Source of the DNA: JBBSDV01 sp038240335
GTDB lineage: Bacteria; Chloroflexota; Dehalococcoidia; DSTF01; JACRBR01
DNA: 16,987 nt
Assembly (NCBI GenBank): GCA_038240335.1
Contig: JBBSDV010000052.1
Span: 1-16,987, forward strand
Reading direction: 5' to 3'
Shown: positions 6,550 to 14,376 of the stretch, piece by piece
Position numbering within the stretch: the first letter of the stretch is position 1
How the letters are laid out: each line of letters starts with the position of its first letter
The notes under the pieces: generated by a model
Databases searched by the model: none
What the model was told of the DNA's origin: nothing
Seen by the model: the letters and a program-made list of their open reading frames with translations, nothing else
Position numbers and translations under genes: made by a program

Positions 6550-6792
6550 GTCAGTCCTTTCGCGGGGGAGGGTCTGTTCGGGGACGCAATCTAGGTTCGC
6601 GGGTGCGGCGGTTTCGATCAAGCCGCGACGCGCGGTGGCGGAACTTTCGGGTATGGTCGAAGCTTTGCGGCCTCCGCCGGCGCGTATCCGGATACATGAG
6701 AGAAGACAGTACCTTTCGGGGATACACCGCCTCTAGACCGCGCGGTAGAGGGCGCTGCGCTCTTCGAATCCTCCTTGGCAGATCTTCTCTCG
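6550..6792. other. Intergenic region with a 12-bp palindrome and degenerate repeats
   Basis: No gene is seen. It must hold the promoter of the minus-strand racemase-like gene, but no convincing -35/-10 pair stands out. GTATCCGGATAC (6684-6695) is a perfect palindrome. ACTTTCGGGTAT (6643-6654) and CCTTTCGGGGAT (6712-6723) are near-identical direct repeats (10 of 12) on either side of it, an operator-like layout. Confidence 0.4.
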
Positions 6793-8055
6793 CTAGACGA
6801 AGGGTCGTACCACTGTCATCGCGACTAGCGCGAGGCTGAGGGCGATGACGACGGCTGCGGTGGCGACACCGATGACGTTTAAGAGGGGCGTATTGGCGCG
6901 GGCGCCCATGAGGCCACGATCGTTCGTCAGGCGCAGCAGACTGAAGAGGACAACGGGGAGCACCATGGCATCGAGGATCTGGATCACGAGAAGGGTACTG
7001 GTGAACGGGATACCGGGAAGCAGCGCGAGCGCCATCGATAGGACGAGCATGCCGGTGAAGAGCCCCATAAAGACGGGGGCGCGGCGAAAGTCCTGCGAGA
7101 CGCCCTTCTCGAGGCCGATCGCCTCGGTGACGCTGTAGGCGCTGGTCAATGCCAGCACGGGCGCGGCGAGCAGGCAAGCGCCGAGCAGTCCGACCGCGAA
7201 CAAGTACTCGGCGACGGGACCGGCGACGGGCTCGAGTGCTTTCGCAGCGGACGATGCGCTGTCGATCGGCACGCCGGTGTTGTACAGCGTCGCGGCGGTC
7301 GCGACCATGATGGCGAGGGCGACGACGTTCGCGAACAGCGAGCCGGCGACGACGTCGATCTGCTCGTAGACGTAGTCCTCCTTGCGCACGGCTTTCTCGG
7401 CGACGCTCGAGGTCAGGTAGAGCTGCATGTACGGAGTGATCGTCGTGCCGATGATGGCGACGACGATCTGGACGCCGCCAAATGTTCGCGGCACCGACGG
7501 AACCACAAGGCCATGGCCAACGCTCCCCCACGCAGGGTGCGCGAGGATTGCGGCCACCGGGTAGGCGACGAAGACGAGCGCCATCGCGAGGAATGCACGC
7601 TCGACCACCTTGTACGACCCGAAGACGACGAGCGACCAGAGCAGCGCGGCGGAGATCGGGATGGCGAGCAGGCGAGGGACGTGCAGCAGCTGCGCGGCCG
7701 CCCCGATGCCGACGAACTCGGAGAAGGTCGTGCCGAGATTGGCGACGAGCAGCGCGACGACCACGAAGGTCGTCATGCGGACGCCGAAACGCTCGCGCAC
7801 GAGATCCGAGAACCCCATGCCGGTGACGGAGCCGAGCCGCGCGCACATCTCCTGGACGACGATGAGGGCGACGAGGATGATGATCAGCACCCAGAGCAGC
7901 TGGTAGCCGTAGCGGGCGCCAGCGGCAGAGTATGTAGCGATGCCGCCCGCGTCGTTGCCGGCATTGGCCGCGATCAGTCCGGGACCGAGGATGCCGAGGA
8001 GGAGGAAGAGCTTCGGGAAGCGGCGGGCGAGACGACGCGGCCGCGCAGGCTGCAT
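6793..8055 (-). CDS. Nramp-related divalent metal transporter, probably Mg2+
   Basis: A 420-residue, strongly hydrophobic protein of the SLC11/Nramp fold, with about eleven membrane segments. The TM1 metal-binding motif DPGN reads DAGG (Asp35 kept, Asn replaced by Gly38), and the TM6 motif MPH reads TPY (207-209). In classical Nramps the Asn and especially the Met bind Mn2+/Fe2+ and disfavour Mg2+ and Ca2+; loss of both is a mark of the Nramp-related magnesium transporters (NRMT). The adjacent upstream gene encodes an MgtE-like regulator, which also points to magnesium. The ATG at 8055 lies in a hairpin loop and has only a poor AGG nearby, so initiation may be controlled. I do not call it MntH because the selectivity residues differ. 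Confidence 0.85.
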   Translation of the reverse strand: MQPARPRRLARRFPKLFLLLGILGPGLIAANAGNDAGGIATYSAAGARYGYQLLWVLIIILVALIVVQEMCARLGSVTGMGFSDLVRERFGVRMTTFVVVALLVANLGTTFSEFVGIGAAAQLLHVPRLLAIPISAALLWSLVVFGSYKVVERAFLAMALVFVAYPVAAILAHPAWGSVGHGLVVPSVPRTFGGVQIVVAIIGTTITPYMQLYLTSSVAEKAVRKEDYVYEQIDVVAGSLFANVVALAIMVATAATLYNTGVPIDSASSAAKALEPVAGPVAEYLFAVGLLGACLLAAPVLALTSAYSVTEAIGLEKGVSQDFRRAPVFMGLFTGMLVLSMALALLPGIPFTSTLLVIQILDAMVLPVVLFSLLRLTNDRGLMGARANTPLLNVIGVATAAVVIALSLALVAMTVVRPFV

Positions 8056-8062
8056 CGCCTGC
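8045..8062 (-). promoter_or_regulatory. Hairpin enclosing the transporter start codon
   Basis: On the minus strand GCAGGC (8062-8057) and GCCTGC (8050-8045) form a perfect 6-bp stem around the 6-nt loop GATGCA, which contains the ATG (8055-8053). The only Shine-Dalgarno-like AGG is inside the stem, so the closed form should block initiation. Confidence 0.5.
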
Positions 8063-8082
8063 GGGTCAGTGGTGGTTGACCC
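8063..8082 (-). promoter_or_regulatory. Second hairpin directly upstream of the start-codon hairpin
   Basis: GGGTCA/TGACCC forms a perfect 6-bp stem with an 8-nt loop and abuts the start-codon hairpin with no gap. A weaker third stem (8104-8120, GATGG/CCATC) lies further upstream. Together they fill most of the 74-nt gap after the MgtE-like gene's stop. Confidence 0.4.
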
Positions 8083-8129
8083 TTGGTGCGTCTCTGCGTC
8101 TGGGATGGCTATGACCCATCATTTCCGCG

Positions 8130-9404
8130 TCAGCCGCCGAAGCCACGGCTGCGTCCCCGTCTCCACGATCCCTTGAGCACGACATCCAACACGTCGTCGA
8201 CCGTGATCGCGCCGAGAAAGCGCTGCTCGGCATCGACGACGGGGATGGCCAAGAGATTATATTCGGCGATCTTCTCAGCCGCCTCCTGCGGGTCGTCGTC
8301 GGGGGCGACGCTTATCGGATCGCGGGTCATGGCGTCGCGGACGAGCGCGCCAGCGCCGGCGACCAGCACCTGCCGCATACTCAGCACGCCGGCCAGGCGT
8401 TGCTCGGCATCGACGACGAAGAAGTAGTACGCGAAATCGGGCGGGTCTTCCTTCGTGAGGTAGACCGCGAGCGCGTCGGCGACGGGCGCGTCGGGCGCGA
8501 TCTGGAGAACGTGCGTCGTCATCACGCCGCCCGCAGTGTCGGCGTCGTACTCGAGCAGGCGGCGGACGGCGTCGGACTCAGGCGCATCCATCTCCTCGAG
8601 CAGCTCTTCGGCGCGCGCGGCGGACACATGGGCGAGGACGTCGGCCGCTTCGTCCGGCTCCATCTCCTCGATCAGGTCGGCCGCCTGTTCGACCGGCATC
8701 GCGCTCAAGAGCTGCGCCTGCTGCTCGGTCGACAGCTCCTCGAGCGTGTCGGCGGCCTGCTCCTCATCGAGCGACGAGAGGACCTCCGCGCCCTCCTGCT
8801 TGCTCAGTTCGGCGACGATGCGGGCGAGCTGCTGTGGGCGTAGCTTGCGGAGCTGCAGGTGGCCCGTCTTGAGGCGCACCGACGGCGTATCCGACATCAG
8901 GTACTCGACCTCGCGCCAGTCGGTGAGCATGCGACCGGCGAAGCGCGCGCGCATCCCGGCCGGCACGAGGCGGCGCACGATGGCGCGGCCGCCGGTGTCG
9001 AGAGCGACGACGCTGTAGCCGCCGTAGCGGCGGGCGAGATAGAGGTCATTCACACGCACGAGCCGCGTGCCCCGGACGTCGATCACCTGGCGGTCGAGGA
9101 CATCGGCACCGAGGAGCAACTCGCCGTCACGGCGCTGGAAGCGGCCGACGTCGACCGCGCCGGAAGCGAGGCGCACCTGCCCTGGCCGGATCTCGGCGAT
9201 CCGCTCCATCGGGATGAAGAAGTCGCGGCCACCGGCGCGCGAGACGATTCCGGTGAGTTGCGGGTAAACGCCCTCCTGGAGCCGCGCGACGACGTCCTTG
9301 ACGCTGGCGATGCGCTCATTCTGCCGCTCGACGACGGGCGATCCGACGACCTCCGAGAGGGCCATCAGGTCTGCATCGATGCGAATGTCGGCGGCCTGCA
9401 CCAT
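8130..9404 (-). CDS. Soluble PRC-barrel/MgtE_N/CBS protein
   Basis: A 424-residue protein with no membrane segment. Order: a PRC-barrel-like domain (about 13-80), a second PRC-like segment (about 95-140), an MgtE_N superhelix (about 185-285) of repeated acidic helices (DEEQAADTLEEL, PVEQAADLIEEM, PDEAADVLAHV) and a CBS pair (about 290-415) beginning TAGGVMT. In the magnesium channel MgtE, the N and CBS domains bind Mg2+ and gate a C-terminal pore; here the pore is absent and the protein ends after the CBS pair in an Arg/Gly tail. It precedes the Nramp-related gene on the same strand with a 74-nt gap, so it may be a stand-alone sensor for that transporter (inference). ATG 9404 has AAAGGA 9 nt upstream. 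Confidence 0.87.
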   Translation of the reverse strand: MVQAADIRIDADLMALSEVVGSPVVERQNERIASVKDVVARLQEGVYPQLTGIVSRAGGRDFFIPMERIAEIRPGQVRLASGAVDVGRFQRRDGELLLGADVLDRQVIDVRGTRLVRVNDLYLARRYGGYSVVALDTGGRAIVRRLVPAGMRARFAGRMLTDWREVEYLMSDTPSVRLKTGHLQLRKLRPQQLARIVAELSKQEGAEVLSSLDEEQAADTLEELSTEQQAQLLSAMPVEQAADLIEEMEPDEAADVLAHVSAARAEELLEEMDAPESDAVRRLLEYDADTAGGVMTTHVLQIAPDAPVADALAVYLTKEDPPDFAYYFFVVDAEQRLAGVLSMRQVLVAGAGALVRDAMTRDPISVAPDDDPQEAAEKIAEYNLLAIPVVDAEQRFLGAITVDDVLDVVLKGSWRRGRSRGFGG

Positions 9405-9520
9405 GGCGGTGGTCCTTTGGGTCGAGGGTACGGGCGGAGGGATGCGGCGGCAAGGCGCGCGGGTTGCGTCAGGGTAGGGAATCGAGCGTGCTTCGACGCT
9501 TCGCGGAAATCCCGATTACA

Positions 9521-9531
9521 CTCGAATCGAG
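9521..9531. promoter_or_regulatory. Palindrome CTCGAATCGAG in a divergent intergenic region
   Basis: Perfect 5-bp inverted repeat about a central A, between the MgtE-like gene (minus) and the Imm40-like gene (plus). Next to it on the minus strand is TGTAAT (9520-9515), a possible -10 for the metal operon with no clear -35. Operator function is a guess. Confidence 0.3.
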
Positions 9532-9596
9532 GATAGATAGACGGACGCTCAGAGCCTGCCGCTGACAAGGGCAATATCGGTGACGAACGATGGCCA

Positions 9597-9980
9597 ATGC
9601 GACATCCCGAACAATTACCCGCGAGCTTGTTACGCGAGGCGTTCCCGCTGAACGATATCCTCGGCGTCTACGGAGACGCTTGGACGCGAAGACACGCGCA
9701 CGAGATCATCGAACTCCTAATCGGTAGGCGTGTAGTCGTGCTTGGTGGTGAAGTGCTTTCCCGAACTGGCGACCGACTCCGATTCACATCAGACAATTGG
9801 CACTTCGATCCCGAGGATGCCGGTGATTGGTTGGAGCAGGTCAGGCTAAGCCACGCACGCGCGCGTGGGTACATCGGCCGATATCCAGACCCTGAAGACG
9901 GCTCGATACTGTACGTGCTCACCCTTGCCCAAGATTCGGACAGCCAATCCGGCGACGATTGGGGAACACGCGCCTTCTGA
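9597..9980 (+). CDS. Imm40-like immunity protein, orphan
   Basis: A 127-residue protein of pattern NDILGVYGDAWTRR, helix with HEIIELL, VVVLGGEVL, then SDNWHFDP, a helix, and ARARGYIGRYP. This matches what I recall of the Imm40 family: GVxDxAxTRxxAL, ILGGDVY, NWxxxP and a YIxxY element. Imm40 members neutralise toxins of polymorphic toxin systems and are normally next to a toxin gene; none is visible here. The DNA looks less GC-rich than its neighbours, and repeat-like spacer follows, so it may have been acquired. No strong ribosome-binding site precedes ATG 9597. Family assignment is by eye and moderately sure. Confidence 0.65.
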   Translation: MRHPEQLPASLLREAFPLNDILGVYGDAWTRRHAHEIIELLIGRRVVVLGGEVLSRTGDRLRFTSDNWHFDPEDAGDWLEQVRLSHARARGYIGRYPDPEDGSILYVLTLAQDSDSQSGDDWGTRAF

Positions 9981-10112
9981 GCACATCGTGTTGCGACGCG
10001 GTGTGGCGCTGCGGCGCAAGGATCCTCATGCGTATGAGCACTCTCGACGGCAAGATGCGCTGAGCATTTCCCGGCATGGAGACAAACAAACAACTGCGTC
10101 GATGACCGAACA

Positions 10113-10140
10113 AGATTCTTCGCTGGCGCTCTGAATGACA
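10113..10140. repeat. Dispersed repeat of the AGATTCTTCGCT...TGAATGACA type
   Basis: Imperfect inverted repeat resembling AGATTCTTCGCTTCGCTCAGAATGACA, a motif I know as a common intergenic repeat in many bacterial genomes; its translation gives the familiar spurious peptide CHSERSEES. Here the copy is slightly changed (CHSERQRR in the shadow frame). Confidence 0.5.
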
Positions 10141-10203
10141 GTTCGCGGCGGGCGACGGACGAAGAGCAACCAGCCATGTGCAGCGGACAAATGACGACAA
10201 ACC

Positions 10204-10224
10204 GCGAACGGCGAACTGCGAACA
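10204..10224. repeat. Three tandem copies of GCGAACN
   Basis: GCGAACG GCGAACT GCGAACA: a 7-nt unit repeated three times, differing only at the last base. Short and likely slippage-derived. Confidence 0.6.
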
Positions 10225-10261
10225 AGCACGTTCGATCGCGAGCGACGACGGCGAGGCGCCG

Positions 10262-11500
<1,239 letters not shown>

Positions 11501-11561
11501 GTGCCGAGGCTCCTCAGGCTAGCGAACAGCGGCGTTCGCGGGTTCGAGTTGGAGATGCTCC

Positions 11562-11590
11562 GTTGTACGCCATAGCTAGAGGCCGTGCAA
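11562..11590 (-). promoter_or_regulatory. Candidate argG promoter
   Basis: On the minus strand TTGCAC (11590-11585) and TACAAC (11567-11562) are 17 nt apart. This would start transcription near 11555 and give a leader of about 55 nt. The -35 match is weak. Confidence 0.3.
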
Positions 11591-11625
11591 CACGAGTCGA
11601 GCCGCGCCGAATGCGCGCGCTGCGA

Positions 11626-12930
11626 TCAGGAGCTGACGAACCCGAGCGGCGTGACGGGCGGCTGCTCGGGAAGGGGATCCTGGCACGTACTGCCGTCGCG
11701 GCCGAAGACCTTCTGAAGATCCTTGATGTCGATATCGAGATCATGCGTCGCGGGTTCGAGATCGAAGAACCTGTTGTATTGCAAACTGCCAAAGACGGCG
11801 CCGTAGTGGAGTGCGATCGTCTGTTCGTCCGACACGTTGACTTCGCAGTCGAGATTCAAATCGCCCTCGAGGATGCGCACGGTGATGGCGAGGTCGCCGC
11901 AGATCGGCGTGAGGCCGCCGTTGATCGAACCGACGACGGCATGCCCGTAGACATCGACGAGCTCGCAGCCGATGTCCGTGAGGATCGTGACGACGCCATT
12001 GTCGTTGCCGGGGAAGAGGTCGTTCACGAGATCCGGATGCGGGACAATGTCGAGGCTCGCGAGATCCATCGCGCCGGTCGGGCCCACAGCCTGCCCGTTC
12101 GTGACGCAGCCGAAGTGGATCAAGTTCTCGAGGATCACCGACGCCGTGCATGTGCCGTTGTTGGCGGAGCCAGGGTCGGGCGAACAATCGGCGTTGCGCT
12201 GACCATCGAGCTCGTCGACGGGGCCGCGAGCGGCGCCGGCGCCTGTCGGACCGAAGACGATGTCGCACGGATTGAGCGACTGGACGATGAGATTGTCGTA
12301 CTCCACCGTGAACTCGTAGGCGCCGAGGCCGTCGGGGACGGAGTCGTGGTTCTGGTCGTCGGTGGCGACGTTGGTTGCGTGCTCGACGACGCGAAGGTCA
12401 CCCTCCCCCGGGCCGGCGCAGGACGCGGGCGCGAGACAGAGCCAGAGGTTCGCGGTAGACGCGGACGTGTTGACGCTGTGTGCGTTGCCGTCCGGCACCT
12501 TGATCACGGCGGGGGCTATCGTCGTCGCAGTCGGTGTGCTGGTGGGCGACCAGGTGGTCGTCGGCGTCGGCGTGCTGGTCGGAGATGCGGTGTTCGGCGC
12601 TGTTGCAGTGTTCGTCGGCGTTGCCGTGCTTGTCGCAATCGCGGTGCTCGTCGCCGTCGCTGTGCTGGTGATGGTCGGCTCCGTCGTGCCTGCGGGCGTT
12701 GGGGCGATTGTCGGCGGCGCCGTGCTCGTCGGCATCGCGCTGCTCGTCGGCATCGCGGTGCTCGTCGTCTGGACGGTGCTCGTCGCCGATAGGGTGCTTG
12801 TGGGGACAGGGGTATGCGGCGCCGACGGAGGTGCCGCGGAAATGGGCGGCGTACGGCGTGCCGAGGCAGCGGCAAGCGTCAGCAACATGCTGGCGCAGAC
12901 CAGTACGGCGATTAGGCGCACACGTCGCAT
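11626..12930 (-). CDS. Secreted Thr/Pro-rich protein with cohesin-like and dockerin-like domains
   Basis: A 434-residue protein. Residues 1-25 form a signal peptide (MRRVRLIAVLVCASMLLTLAA). Residues about 30-140 are a low-complexity Thr/Pro/Ser/Ala linker, probably extended and perhaps glycosylated. Residues about 145-350 look like a Cys-rich beta-sandwich of cohesin type (LGAYEFTVEYDN, NNGTCTASVILENL, MDLASLDIV, VDVYGHAV), with eight or more Cys that could pair outside the cell. Residues 356-413 resemble a dockerin: loop GDLNLDCEVNVSD (Asp357, Asn359, Asp361, Asp368) and a second loop DLDIDIKDLQKVFG. Dockerins bind Ca2+ and pair with cohesins. ATG 12930 has AGGA a few nt upstream. The protein is probably displayed or secreted; binding partner unknown. 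Confidence 0.82.
   Translation of the reverse strand: MRRVRLIAVLVCASMLLTLAAASARRTPPISAAPPSAPHTPVPTSTLSATSTVQTTSTAMPTSSAMPTSTAPPTIAPTPAGTTEPTITSTATATSTAIATSTATPTNTATAPNTASPTSTPTPTTTWSPTSTPTATTIAPAVIKVPDGNAHSVNTSASTANLWLCLAPASCAGPGEGDLRVVEHATNVATDDQNHDSVPDGLGAYEFTVEYDNLIVQSLNPCDIVFGPTGAGAARGPVDELDGQRNADCSPDPGSANNGTCTASVILENLIHFGCVTNGQAVGPTGAMDLASLDIVPHPDLVNDLFPGNDNGVVTILTDIGCELVDVYGHAVVGSINGGLTPICGDLAITVRILEGDLNLDCEVNVSDEQTIALHYGAVFGSLQYNRFFDLEPATHDLDIDIKDLQKVFGRDGSTCQDPLPEQPPVTPLGFVSS
12500..12815. repeat. Degenerate coding repeat for the Thr/Pro-rich linker
   Basis: Short GTGCTCGTCGGC-like units recur on the plus strand with variable spacing; on the coding (minus) strand they give runs of Thr, Ala, Ser and Pro. 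The repetition explains the hydrophobic, VLVGVAVLV-like open frame on the opposite strand. Confidence 0.7.
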
Positions 12931-13005
12931 TATGTTTCCTGGCGGGCTCGAGGGAACGATACCCGATTGGCCTGGGCGGGTGACGGCGCGTGGGCGAACC
13001 GGCCG

Positions 13006-14304
13006 TCAAGTAAGGCTATTCATGACGAGGCCCGTGGGTAGTTTTGGATAGAAAAAGGTCGATTTTTGCGGCATGCGACCAGAAACATCCGCCACCGCGA
13101 GCACCTGCTCGACCGGGGTCGCGTTGAGCAGAAACGCTATACCGACCTGCCCCTCGCGGACCGCAGAGAGCGCGGTGCCGGCGTTCTGGGTGTACGTCAC
13201 CGCGTTGCCCGCTGCGAGCGCGGCATCGTCGACGCCGAAGACGTGGCTGAGGATGCCGAATTGGAGGACACTGACGTCGAGCTGCTTCCATGCCTCGGGC
13301 TGCCCTGCCGGCATCAGCCTCTCGATCGCTCCGCGGTCGCGCAGAGTGAGGAGATGCACCCGGTCGGGCTCGAGGCCGGCAGCGATGAACGCCGCAGTTC
13401 CCTTGCCGGCGGACGCAAGCAGGTCGAGGATGTTGGTCGCGTCACCAACGTGGGCCGTTATGTCGCGTAGATCGAACATCCCGAGCAGCGCGGCCCTGTC
13501 GTTAGGAACCGACGGTGGGTTGACCATGCGATGCGTCGGCAGGACGAGCAGGCCGGGGTCACCGGCATCGGTGAGCGCCATGAGGACAAAGTTCTCGGGC
13601 TCGTCGCCAGACCAGGAAGGGACGTCGGCTCGTACTTCATCGCGATAGCGGAGCGCCGTCTCGTAGCGGTGATGGCCGTCGGCGATGTATACGTCGGAGC
13701 GTTGCATCTGGGCCGCGATGCGCCCGATCGCTGCCGGGTCGGTGATCGCCGAAAGCACGTGCCGCTGACCGTCGACCTGGATGTCGTAGAGTGCGTCGCC
13801 CGCGATCTGCACCGGCGACGCGGATCCTCCGTCTTTCGCTCGATACAGGCAGTAGACGGGGCTGACCTGGGCCCGCGTGGCGCGGAGCAACTCGAGGCGA
13901 TCCGCCTTCGGTCCGGACAGGGTGTGTTCGTGCGGCTTGACAATCCCCTTGTCCCATTCTTCGAGGCAAACGAGGCCGAAGTAGTGCTGGCGGATATAGC
14001 GCTTGCCGTCGTGCTCGAACTCGACGCGATAGGCGTAGAGCGCCGCCTCGCTTTCACGGACGAGGATGCCGTCGCGTTGCCAGGCAGTGAGATCGGCGGC
14101 GGCGCGAGTGTAGCGATTGTTCGCGGCTGTATCGGCTGGCTGCTGCTCTCCGTACTCGACGCGCACGATGTTGTAGGGACTGCGGTCGTATAGCGCGGCC
14201 TGCTGTTCGCGGGAGATGACGTCGTACGGCGGGGCGATCGTGAGCGCGGGATCGACGCGCGCCGCGTCATAACGCAGGCCGCGAAAGGGCCGAATGTCTG
14301 CCAT
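13006..14304 (-). CDS. DUF1015 family protein
   Basis: A 432-residue protein matching DUF1015 over its whole length. Signatures are MADIRPFRGLRYD at the start, APPYDVIS (24-31), KPHEHTLSGPKADRLELLRAT (123-143), and DGHHRYETALRYRDE (from 209), a conserved block reminiscent of the ParB-type nucleotide-binding motif. The physiological role is not settled as far as I know, and the sequence gives no more. I chose ATG 14304; the frame continues 96 codons upstream but only as antisense to the HIT gene. No Shine-Dalgarno sequence is present, and a TATACT box ends 6 nt before the ATG, so the mRNA may be leaderless. It diverges from the HIT gene across a 72-bp gap. Confidence 0.92.
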   Translation of the reverse strand: MADIRPFRGLRYDAARVDPALTIAPPYDVISREQQAALYDRSPYNIVRVEYGEQQPADTAANNRYTRAAADLTAWQRDGILVRESEAALYAYRVEFEHDGKRYIRQHYFGLVCLEEWDKGIVKPHEHTLSGPKADRLELLRATRAQVSPVYCLYRAKDGGSASPVQIAGDALYDIQVDGQRHVLSAITDPAAIGRIAAQMQRSDVYIADGHHRYETALRYRDEVRADVPSWSGDEPENFVLMALTDAGDPGLLVLPTHRMVNPPSVPNDRAALLGMFDLRDITAHVGDATNILDLLASAGKGTAAFIAAGLEPDRVHLLTLRDRGAIERLMPAGQPEAWKQLDVSVLQFGILSHVFGVDDAALAAGNAVTYTQNAGTALSAVREGQVGIAFLLNATPVEQVLAVADVSGRMPQKSTFFYPKLPTGLVMNSLT

Positions 14305-14310
14305 GAACCG

Positions 14311-14316
14311 AGTATA
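14311..14316 (-). promoter_or_regulatory. -10 box of DUF1015 gene, leaderless arrangement
   Basis: TATACT on the minus strand (five of six consensus bases) is followed by CGGTTC and then ATG. With transcription starting about 7 nt after the box, the transcript would begin at or next to the start codon. No good -35 and no ribosome-binding site are seen. Confidence 0.5.
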
Positions 14317-14364
14317 GGCAGGCGTGTGCGTTCGAGATAGGCGAACGGCAGCGAAGCCCGTCGC

Positions 14365-14370
14365 TATAGT
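14365..14370 (+). promoter_or_regulatory. -10 box of the HIT gene, leaderless arrangement
   Basis: TATAGT (five of six consensus bases) is followed by GTCTGC and then ATG at 14377, the same geometry as on the opposite strand. No ribosome-binding site or good -35 is seen. Confidence 0.5.
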
Positions 14371-14376
14371 GTCTGC

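Larger units (their letters stand above)
9981..10261. other. Non-coding spacer with dispersed-repeat motifs
   Basis: No gene is seen in these 281 bases. They carry a hairpin-like repeat (10113-10140) and a 7-nt unit repeated three times (10204-10224). A GGCGAGG/CCTCGCC inverted repeat (10250-10256 with 10267-10273) overlaps the argG stop codon but has no T-run. Confidence 0.5.

Noticed and set aside
5338..6594. Plus-strand 418-residue frame opposite the racemase-like gene
   Set aside because: Acidic, repetitive antisense shadow; the minus strand has conserved catalytic residues.
9405..9596. Mg2+ riboswitch (M-box) upstream of the metal operon
   Set aside because: I looked for the conserved M-box core and long leader and saw neither; only a small palindrome and a possible -10 are present.
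12362..13051. Plus-strand frame with repeated hydrophobic VLVGVAVLV-like segments
   Set aside because: It is the complement of the Thr/Pro-rich linker; Thr/Ala codons read backwards give Val, Gly and Cys-like repeats.
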